Shown in pieces: positions 1 to 6,900 of a stretch of DNA of 37,357 nucleotides (its first letter is position 1; every line of letters starts with the position of its first letter). This DNA is from CAZJYI01 sp964550025 (GTDB lineage: Bacteria > Verrucomicrobiota > Kiritimatiellia > UBA8416 > CAYOBW01), in assembly GCA_964550025.1 (NCBI GenBank), contig CAZJYI010000119.1:1-37357 (forward strand). The letters are read 5' to 3'. Below the pieces are notes generated by a model that saw only the letters and a list, made by a program, of their open reading frames with translations, was not told where the DNA came from and did not search any database. The position numbers and the translations under genes are program-made.

Positions 1-123
1 GTTCCTGCGACTTCTCTCCCACGCGCACAGCGTGCGCGGTCACGGTCTCCGACATCCCGACTCCCGAAGGCGAGGTCGGGACTCCGTCCATCTGGATCAC
101 TTCCGACGCAAACAGCAGGTTCG
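1..123 (-). repeat. Inverted copy of the recombinase-gene 3' segment, cut by the window edge
   Basis: Read on the minus strand, this stretch matches 3425-3547 with about 8 differences in 123 bases. It keeps the same open frame, starting N-L-L-F-A-S-E-V and running through M-D-G-V-P-T-S-P. It contains the 7-bp palindrome CGCGCAC-AGC-GTGCGCG at 22-38. The right copy has CGCGCCC-CGT-GGGCGCG, so both sides of one base pair changed together. Similarity stops abruptly at 123 and runs up to base 1, so the repeat may continue outside the window. It could be one end of an element, a fragment of a second recombinase gene, or a dispersed repeat. Confidence 0.8.
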
Positions 124-834
124 GCGCGCTACGCGCGAAAGGAAGCCCCTGCGGCGATCCCGTTCCGGCGTGTCGGCTTGGCGACTCGTGGTCTCCCCAC
201 GCACCGACGCACCGGAACGACATCGCCGCCCCTTTCTATTTTGATTGCCATGCCCGCCCACCGCCCACCAGACCCCGCGGAACTCCGAGCGTGGCGTCTT
301 CACAAGCTCAGAAACCACGCACCGAGTGCCGCCCCCAGGGAGGCGGCCGCAAGCCGCCATCGTCAGCCATGCCGCCCGGATCGCGCCCCCCCTTTCCCCA
401 GCGCAAGCCGGGCGTCCTGTCTGCCGCTGTCGGAATCCCGCCGCCTTCAAGACGAGGCCCACCGCCGCCCTCAACCGGTCGCCTTCGGCGCTCTGAGAGC
501 CGCGACAGTGGTCGCGGCCATCGTGACCGAGTCCTCGAATCCGGCGCAAATGCCGAAACGAGTCATTTCCGGCCAATCGACACGAAAACGGCTTGCGAGG
601 ATTGCGCACAAGGGCCTTGAAGAAAGTGTTGAAGGTCATAGCACTGGCTGAAAACTGCCCTGCCTCCGTCCTCGCAGTCAACGGTCTTGGTGGAGGTCTG
701 CCGCGTTTCCGCCGTCCGAACGTGTTTGAGAGGGGAGGCTTTGAATGGTGGGGAGGTCGACCGATGCAGGCGTGTGTGGTGGGGGCATACCGGCGGTGCA
801 CGGTCAGCGTTCTGATTTGCCGTTCCTTTTCTTG
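124..834. other. Gap with no convincing gene
   Basis: Open frames exist on both strands (for example minus 97-840), but they are rich in Arg and Pro, lack a recognisable domain and have no good ribosome binding site. The only structure I see is the long hairpin at 152-228. The stretch looks like non-coding or decayed DNA between the inverted repeat and the three-gene operon that starts at 870. Confidence 0.5.
152..228. repeat. Long imperfect hairpin with a nested stem
   Basis: Arms of 25 bases at 152-176 and 204-228 pair at 21 positions, and the mismatches lie in two small internal loops. Inside the loop a second stem, CGTGG (187-191) with CCACG (197-201), can form. A pyrimidine-rich run follows on the plus strand (229-241). 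It could be a terminator-like structure, a folded element end or a short palindromic repeat. Its place just inside the inverted recombinase fragment suggests a link to mobility, but that is inference. Confidence 0.55.
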
Positions 835-863
835 TTGCAATGTTCGCGATTCGCGAATACCGT
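835..863 (+). promoter_or_regulatory. Candidate promoter of the wHTH-NTase-recombinase operon
   Basis: TTGCAA at 835-840 and TACCGT at 858-863 are separated by 17 bases. The -10 match is weak. The predicted transcription start falls at or beside the ATG at 870, and no Shine-Dalgarno sequence precedes that ATG, so the first gene may be read from a leaderless message. This is a pattern match only. Confidence 0.3.
843..858. promoter_or_regulatory. Palindromic operator candidate
   Basis: TTCGCGA occurs twice in tandem (843-849 and 850-856). The second copy sits inside the perfect palindrome ATTCGCGAAT (849-858). The site fills the spacer of the candidate promoter and ends 11 bases before the ATG of a winged-helix protein. 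This is the usual place for an autoregulatory operator of a toxin-antitoxin operon. Binding is inferred from position and symmetry only. Confidence 0.4.
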
Positions 864-869
864 ATGTGA

Positions 870-1379
870 ATGAACTTGAAACCGCAGGATATTGTCGTCG
901 TGCTCAAGCTGCTCGTGGCGGACAAGGAAACGAGCTACTCTGCCCTTGCCTACAAGCTCTCCATGAGCCCGTCCGAGGTACATGCAGCTGTCAAGCGTGC
1001 CGCTATGGCAGGCCTGATTGACGCCCCCACGAAGGAGGTCAAACGGAAGCCGCTATTGGAGTTCCTGATTCATGGTCTCAAGTACGCCTTCCCTCCGACG
1101 AGAGGAACCATAACGAGAGGTCTGCCCACCGCACATGCAGCACCTCCCCTTTCTGAACGGCTGTCCGGCAAGGACGACCTGCCCCCCGTGTGGCCGTGCG
1201 CAGACGGCACCGTTCGCGGCCACGAGTTCAAGCCGCTCTACCGATGCGTTCCGGCTGCCGCTCGTGAAGACGCCAGCCTATATGAACTCCTTGTGTTGGT
1301 GGATGCTGTACGCGGGGGGAGAGCACGCGAAAGGAAACTGGCGGAGGAGGAACTCAGGAAGAGATTGGAGTCAAGATGA
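870..1379 (+). CDS. Winged helix-turn-helix protein, probable antitoxin or regulator
   Basis: This 169-residue protein begins with an apparent winged helix-turn-helix domain of MarR-like type. Residues 5-20 form a helix, and residues 22-50 (from S-Y-S-A-L-A-Y-K-L to A-A-M-A-G-L-I) look like the turn and recognition helix. The C-terminal half is basic and has no recognised fold. The stop codon overlaps the ATG of the next gene (ATGA, 1376-1379), so translation is probably coupled. Its partner is an AbiEii-like nucleotidyltransferase. In type IV toxin-antitoxin pairs such as AbiE and MenAT, a winged-helix protein precedes the toxin and often represses the operon. I infer the same role here. It is not a clear AbiEi homologue. 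A palindrome lies just upstream of the start. Confidence 0.7.
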   Translation: MNLKPQDIVVVLKLLVADKETSYSALAYKLSMSPSEVHAAVKRAAMAGLIDAPTKEVKRKPLLEFLIHGLKYAFPPTRGTITRGLPTAHAAPPLSERLSGKDDLPPVWPCADGTVRGHEFKPLYRCVPAAAREDASLYELLVLVDAVRGGRARERKLAEEELRKRLESR

Positions 1380-2083
1380 GGGTGGTGAATATCGAATCAG
1401 TGGCGCACGTTGCCGAGAAGTTGCAGGCACTCGGTGAGCAGTTTGCTTTCCTCGGTGGCGCAGTCCTTCCTTTGCTTCTGGACGATACGTCCATAGTCGT
1501 AGTGCGGCCAACCAAGGACGTTGACGTGATTGTGGAGGTGTTGACGCGTTTGGAATACAGCAAGCTTGAGGAGCGGCTACGAGCAAGCGGCTTCAAGCAT
1601 GACATGACCCAGGGCGCGCCGAAGTGTCGGTGGACTGTTGATGGCATCATGGTTGATATCATGGCTGCAAGTGGGGAGGCGAGCGACTGGCCATCAAAGT
1701 GGTTCCCCGAGGCCCTCGCGCACGCACTGCCCATCGAACTGTCGGCGAGCTGTAAAGCAAACGTCGTCACGGCTCCCTTCTTCATCGCAACCAAACTTGA
1801 GGCGTTCCTTGACCGGGGAGAACACGACTACTACGGGAGTCACGATCTGGAAGACATTCTCACCGTACTTGATGGCAGGGCGGCGGTGTTGGAAGAGATC
1901 GCGCAGAGTCCTGACGCGTTGCAGCACTACCTTGCCGATCAGTTCTTGGCTCTGGTCTCAGAGCCGGACTTCGTCCAATGCCTTCCCGGCCATATCCCAC
2001 CGGATTCCGCGAGCCAGGAACGCGTGCCCATCTTGCTGGAAACCATCCATGAAATCGCGCACATGCAGGAGGGAAAGCCATGA
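1376..2083 (+). CDS. AbiEii/AbiGii-like nucleotidyltransferase, putative toxin
   Basis: This 235-residue protein has the minimal nucleotidyltransferase signature. Gly27-Gly28 lies in F-L-G-G-A-V-L, followed by the metal-binding pattern P-T-K-D48-V-D50-V. A later T-K-L-E-A-F-L-D-R-G segment is followed by D-L-E-D-I-L, which is typical of AbiEii-like proteins, where the conserved Lys and Asp help bind nucleotide. Enzymes of this family transfer nucleotides to RNA targets such as tRNA acceptor ends and can stop growth, but the target here is unknown. The gene overlaps its neighbours by ATGA at both ends. With the upstream winged-helix gene it resembles a type IV toxin-antitoxin pair. A non-toxic nucleotidyltransferase remains possible. 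Confidence 0.72.
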   Translation: MRVVNIESVAHVAEKLQALGEQFAFLGGAVLPLLLDDTSIVVVRPTKDVDVIVEVLTRLEYSKLEERLRASGFKHDMTQGAPKCRWTVDGIMVDIMAASGEASDWPSKWFPEALAHALPIELSASCKANVVTAPFFIATKLEAFLDRGEHDYYGSHDLEDILTVLDGRAAVLEEIAQSPDALQHYLADQFLALVSEPDFVQCLPGHIPPDSASQERVPILLETIHEIAHMQEGKP

Positions 2084-3888
2084 AGTTCTTCATCTATGCC
2101 CGGAAGTCAACGGACGATGAGGGCCGACAGGTCCTGTCCATCGACTCGCAGCTTGAGGAGCTCCGGGAGTATGCGCGGAAGGAATCGTTGACGGTCGTAC
2201 GTGACTACATCGAAGCGCAGACGGCCAAGGAACCGGGGCGACCCGTATTCAACGAGATGATGGAAGCCATCGAGGAAGGCGAGGTCGGCGGGTTGCTCTC
2301 ATGGCACCCCGACCGGCTGTCGAGAAATGCTGTCGACGCCGGACGCCTTTTGCATGACCTCGACACGAAGAAGCTGCAAGCGCTCAGCTTCCCGTCTTTC
2401 TGGTTCGAGAACACACCGCAAGGGAAGTTTGTGCTAAGTCTTGCCCTGGGAATTGCGAAGTACCAGATAGACCATTTGTCAGAACAGGTCCGGCGCGGCA
2501 TCCGCAAGAAGCTCCGTGACGGCGTGTATCCGAACATGCCGCCGCCGGGCTACATGAACGATCCGAGAACCCGAACCATCGTGTTCGACGAAGAACGCGC
2601 TCCGCTTGTCCGCCGGATGTTCGAGACATACGCAACGGGCGACTACAGCGGGGCGGACATGAAGCGGATGGTCAAGGAGTGGGGGCTCGTCGGCGTCAGA
2701 GACAAGCCACTCTCGTTGAGCCGAGTCCATAGCATCCTTGCCAATCCGTTCTATATCGGCATCTTCCGATTCAGCGGCGAGGTGTACGACGGTAAGCACA
2801 TGCCCCTTATCACGCGCGAGCTGTTCAAGCGCGTGCAGGCCGTGCGTCAGCGACGAGGCCGACGCCGACGCCCGAAGAAGCATCCATTCCCACTGCGCGG
2901 CCTGATCCAATGCCACGAATGCGGCTGCATGGTCACGGCCACGAAGAAGAAAGGACACACCTACTACCATTGCGGCCACCGTCGCGGCCCGTGTCCCACG
3001 AAGACCATGCGGGAGGAAGCACTTGCCGAGCTGCTCCGCGAGAGCATCCGGCGAGCTTCTATCCCAGAGGACTGGGCGGACAAGATGCTTGCGGAGGTCG
3101 AGACGTGGAAGCGGGATGAGGAAGCGCAGCAAGCGGAGGTCGTCGCCAGTCAGAAGGAGGAACTCGACCGGATGCAGGAGCGACTTGACCGCCTGCTTGA
3201 CGCATACATTGAGGGCATACTCGACAAGGACGAGTTTGCCGCCCGCAAGGAGCAATATGTCAACAGGAAGGCGGAACTGGCCGACTCCGTGGCCCGATTC
3301 GAGTCTGGCGGGGCATCTCGGTTGGAACCTCTGGTCAGTTTCATAACTGACTCTCGGCAAGCACGATACGAAGCAGAAAGCGACGATCTGACCGACTTGC
3401 GGAAATGGCACAATCGAGTCGGTTCGAACCTGCTGTTTGCGTCGGAAGTGATCCAGATGGACGGAGTCCCGACCTCGCCTTCGGGAGTGGGGATGTCGGA
3501 GACCGTGAGCGCGCCCCGTGGGCGCGTGCAAGAGAAGTCGCAGGAACCGGACGGCGCGTCCGTCCGGTCGATGGATGGACCTCGCGGCGGCTCTGCCGCA
3601 CGCTCGGTCATGTCCAACCATCAGAATCACGCCGAAAACGGGACGTTTTCGGCGGTCGCTGGTCAGTCGCCGGAGTCGTCGTCGGAGTTCTTCCCGATCC
3701 TTCCGGCGGACGTGTCCGCCGGTGACTCAGCCTTCCGATTCCTCGGGTCGAAGACCGATCCGATCTTGCACGTCAGCTATCCGAGTCCTTGGAACGTCGT
3801 CGCCGATTTCGCCGCTCGACGCGGCGGAAATCGCGCCAATCAAAACTGGCGGGGAGGGCGGGATTCGAACCCGCATGTGAGGCCGTAG
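2080..3888 (+). CDS. Large serine recombinase with readthrough tail
   Basis: The resolvase catalytic domain occupies residues 1-145, with the presumed nucleophile Ser10 in Y-A-R-K-S-T-D and the motif W-H-P-D-R-L-S-R-N. A recombinase domain follows at about 150-265. A zinc ribbon at about 270-315 has Cys278, Cys281, Cys298 and Cys305, and a charged coiled coil spans about 335-410. This is the layout of site-specific large serine recombinases that integrate or excise elements. Convincing homology ends near residue 448 (position 3425). The remaining ~150 residues are Ser/Gly/Arg-rich, cross a string of DNA hairpins and end inside a tRNA-like sequence (W-R-G-G-R-D-S-N-P-H), so I regard them as readthrough of non-coding DNA. 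The start overlaps the stop of the nucleotidyltransferase gene, so the recombinase probably shares its message. Confidence 0.9.
   Translation: MKFFIYARKSTDDEGRQVLSIDSQLEELREYARKESLTVVRDYIEAQTAKEPGRPVFNEMMEAIEEGEVGGLLSWHPDRLSRNAVDAGRLLHDLDTKKLQALSFPSFWFENTPQGKFVLSLALGIAKYQIDHLSEQVRRGIRKKLRDGVYPNMPPPGYMNDPRTRTIVFDEERAPLVRRMFETYATGDYSGADMKRMVKEWGLVGVRDKPLSLSRVHSILANPFYIGIFRFSGEVYDGKHMPLITRELFKRVQAVRQRRGRRRRPKKHPFPLRGLIQCHECGCMVTATKKKGHTYYHCGHRRGPCPTKTMREEALAELLRESIRRASIPEDWADKMLAEVETWKRDEEAQQAEVVASQKEELDRMQERLDRLLDAYIEGILDKDEFAARKEQYVNRKAELADSVARFESGGASRLEPLVSFITDSRQARYEAESDDLTDLRKWHNRVGSNLLFASEVIQMDGVPTSPSGVGMSETVSAPRGRVQEKSQEPDGASVRSMDGPRGGSAARSVMSNHQNHAENGTFSAVAGQSPESSSEFFPILPADVSAGDSAFRFLGSKTDPILHVSYPSPWNVVADFAARRGGNRANQNWRGGRDSNPHVRP
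3425..3547 (+). repeat. Right copy of the inverted repeat, within the recombinase frame
   Basis: This is the partner of 1-123 in opposite orientation. It carries the palindrome CGCGCCC-CGT-GGGCGCG at 3510-3526 and the stem TCCCGA/TCGGGA further inside, both kept in the left copy. The kept pairing suggests that nucleic-acid structure is what has been conserved here. Together the two copies bracket the three-gene operon. Confidence 0.8.
3510..3832. repeat. Series of short perfect hairpins
   Basis: At least six separate palindromes occur in 320 bases. Perfect stems are 3510-3526 (7 bp, 3-base loop), 3547-3567 (7 bp), 3587-3599 (5 bp, 3-base loop), 3630-3654 (11 bp, loop GGA) and 3703-3722 (8 bp, 4-base loop). 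A sixth at 3805-3832 has 11 bp with one bulged G. The stem sequences differ from each other. They lie in the doubtful 3' part of the recombinase frame. They may form a structured RNA, a recombination site region or a repeat array. Confidence 0.65.
3847..3874 (-). pseudogene. 3'-end fragment of a tRNA-Ser-like gene
   Basis: On the minus strand this reads as a T arm (GCGGG, loop TTCGAAT, CCCGC), then the acceptor strand CCTCCCC, discriminator G and an encoded CCA end. Discriminator G with GCCA fits serine tRNAs. Farther 5' on the minus strand I find no D arm, anticodon arm or matching acceptor strand, so only the 3' end remains. Such fragments are left when an element integrates at a tRNA 3' end, which fits a recombinase gene running into it. 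Confidence 0.6.
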
Positions 3889-3969
3889 CCGCGGCGAAGG
3901 CCCAAATCAGCGTGAATATCCTGCCAAATACCTACCGTCGAACACCGGACACACCACGGACACACCCCG

Positions 3970-6900
3970 CTACCGCCCCAGCCGCACCCTTCCTCGAAAC
4001 ACACGCGTGGGCCATGCCGGATCGTTGGTGTGCACGACGATCCGGTCTTGGCCGAGGATGTTTGTGAGGCCCGGCACGGGTAGCCATTCACCGCTCGACA
4101 GGCTTGCCCGCATCTCCAGATCGTAGTAGCGCGCCATGCCCTCATAGCCGTCCCCGGCCGCCCGAATGGCAGGGAAGAAGACGGTGCTCCGGCCGTTGGA
4201 CCATGCCGTCCGCAGGATGAAGTAGCTCGCCGCATTGGTCGGGTCGGTTCCGGCAAGGTACTCCGCCAGGTTCGACGCCCTGTCCCAATCCCCGTGCCCG
4301 CCCGGCATCGCATTGGTGCTTCCGAAATTGCCGATTTCCCACGCGTCCGCCATTCCGTCGCCGTCCAGATCCGTACCGGCGCCCAGCGTCTCCACCACAC
4401 CGTAGGTCGTGAAGGTATCGTGATCGGCCACCGTCCTGTATTCAGCCCGGATCCAGGCTCCGGACCGTGCCCGGCGGGATATTCGGATCTCGTCCACCAG
4501 GCCGTCGAAGTACCCTTCGTTCGCGTCTCCGTTCATCCATCCGATAACCGGTGCGTTACTCGGAGAGAACGCCTCGTAACTCCCAACCAGGTCAAACGCG
4601 TCGTCGTTCAGACTGCCGTAGCACGCGCCGCCGTCCAGAACCATCGACACCATCTGCCACTGCCCGACGTCGGCGTCCCCAACCGCCTGGTCGTCATCCT
4701 CCACCCCTACCCGCCACAAACAGAAGCGCCCTGCCGATAGCCGCACGTGTAACATCGTGCCGCCCGCCCCCTGCGCTCCCCACAGCGTGGAAGCCTGCAC
4801 TGCCGACGGGCTCGCCCACATGGTCACGGTCAACGCCTGGTTGTTGACTCCGTACCAGGCGGCGGGCAGATCCGGCGCCACGGTATCGTCGACACCGTCG
4901 AAGCGGTGCCCCGCGCCGACGACGCCCCCGGTTGCCGTCGCACCGTTGTTCATGGCCGTGCGGCCTTGCCCGGCCGAATCGGTCAACCCGCCCTGGAGAT
5001 GCCACACCGCTTCGTAGCCTTCCGACCATGCGGCGCCGTTGAGAGAGAGTGCCGGCGGCGATGTCACGGCTGGGTTGCCCCAGTATGCCCACAGGTGCGT
5101 GTTGTTGCCCAGTACGGGAATCCGGACCCACACGGCAGATGTGCCGCTTGTGTCCCACTCGTCGATTTCGTATGGCAGTGCCCTTTGCTTCGCGGCGTCC
5201 GCAAAGCGAAGGTCGTGTCCCCCGGCAGCACCGAACTGACCGTACTCGAAGGCACCGATATGAGGCCCCAACTTGATCAGCGCCGGGAAGTTCGTCAGTG
5301 TCTCCGCGTGGTCATAACCAGGCAGGTCAATGCGCACGCGGTAGCCCCAGTCGTCGAAAGAAACGGTCTTGAAGGGGGAGGCGTCCGACCAGCCCTCTTT
5401 GCCGTCCGCCTCGGCGCGGCAGCGGTAGACGTAGTCGCGGCCCAGGTTGAGCCCGTCGACATGCACGGCGAAAGTGCCGTTGCTGACCGCACCCACGGGC
5501 CTGCTGTTTTCCCAGTTCCCCGGGTTCGTGCCGCCGTCGCTGGTTCCCCAGTAGACCGTCACGTCGGCGGGGGCGCCCCCGAGCAGCCGTCCGGGAAGAT
5601 CCGCGGACCCTTCGGTCACGTTTCTGCCGCCCGAAGCGGTCACCCCCAGGGACCACACGACAACTTGCCGGGAGGTCGTCGTCCCCTCCCCGTCGGTCAG
5701 CACCGCCGTCAGCGTGTACGCACCCACCGAGGACATGTGCAACGAACAGGTGTACGGCGCCTGTGTAACGCCGCAGAGGCTGTTTGCGCCTTCGAAGAAC
5801 TCCACCTTTTCGACGGCGTTGGAAACCTGCTCCGGGTCCACGGCCGCGATGAGCTCGACAGAGGCCGGGGCAAAGTAGCGGGCGCCGTGCTCGGGCGCCG
5901 AAAGGGCCAGCTTGGTACCGGGCGTCCCGGGCGTGCCGACGAAGCCGTTGAACCAGGTGTCCGGGTCGTTGCCCGCCCCGGCGCCGATCGAGCGCTGCAG
6001 GGGGCTGCCCGTGCCGTCGGTGCCCGACGGCCAGGGCGGCCGGTCGAAGTAGACAACCTCATCGACGATGATCCAGGAGACCGGACGGCCCGCCATGTCC
6101 GGCTCCTGAGGCCTCTCGATGGCCACGCGTTCGGTACGGTTGTCCAGTTGCCCCTTGTACGGCCCCAGCAGCATGACCTGGCCGTTCGTCAGCGAGTGGG
6201 CGTCAAGGAACGCATGCAGGGCTGTCGTGTCGGTCCGGGGATCGAACGAAACGAGCACGAGGAAGCCCCGGGCGGCCAGCATCGTGTTCGAGGGGAAGGT
6301 GTACGTCACGCCGCCGTCGATGCGCCAGGCCCCGGCTGCCGTCCACAGGGGTACGGCTACTCCCAGGGGGTTGTAGATCTCCACGTACTCGTCGTTGGTG
6401 TTGTTCTCGGGATGCAGCGTTGTCGGTGCGGGATGGTACATGATCTCACTGATCAGAACATGCGCGCCGGGCGCCGCGTTCGCCGCGTTCGTCGTCGGCG
6501 CCAGCGTGTGCCAGTGGGTCTCCCCGTCGGGATAGCGCCCCCAGGCCTCGCCGTTGGCTTGCCCTTTGAACCGCACGGCGTCCGCTACGCGGTCGGCGCC
6601 GCCTCCAGGCAGGTGCGACAGGAACACCTGCTCGCCGGCCTTGTCCAGGCCGAAACCGCGGGTGACCGGGTTGTGGAACCCGGTGACCTCGTCGAACCAG
6701 GCCCAGTTGAGGGCATCGATCACGTTCGTCCCCGGAATGCCCCACTTCGCCAGGTCGTCGATGGTGTCGCTGAGGTACCAGTTGGTGAGGGTCACCTCGG
6801 AACCGGTCAGGTTGTAAAGCTCAATGGCGTCATTCGAGTCACGGTCCGGGTGGTTCGGGTCGGACAGGTCCGTATGGGCCAGCAGCTCGTTGATCAGCAG

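Noticed and set aside
97..840. 247-residue minus-strand open frame before the operon
   Set aside because: It is Arg/Pro-rich without recognisable motifs; near its end it crosses the inverted repeat in a frame different from the recombinase homology.
2479..3630. 383-residue minus-strand open frame
   Set aside because: It is antisense to the clearly recognisable serine recombinase and has no domain.
3847..3940. Complete tRNA gene on the minus strand
   Set aside because: Only the T arm, acceptor 3' strand and CCA fit; no D arm, anticodon arm or pairing 5' acceptor strand was found.
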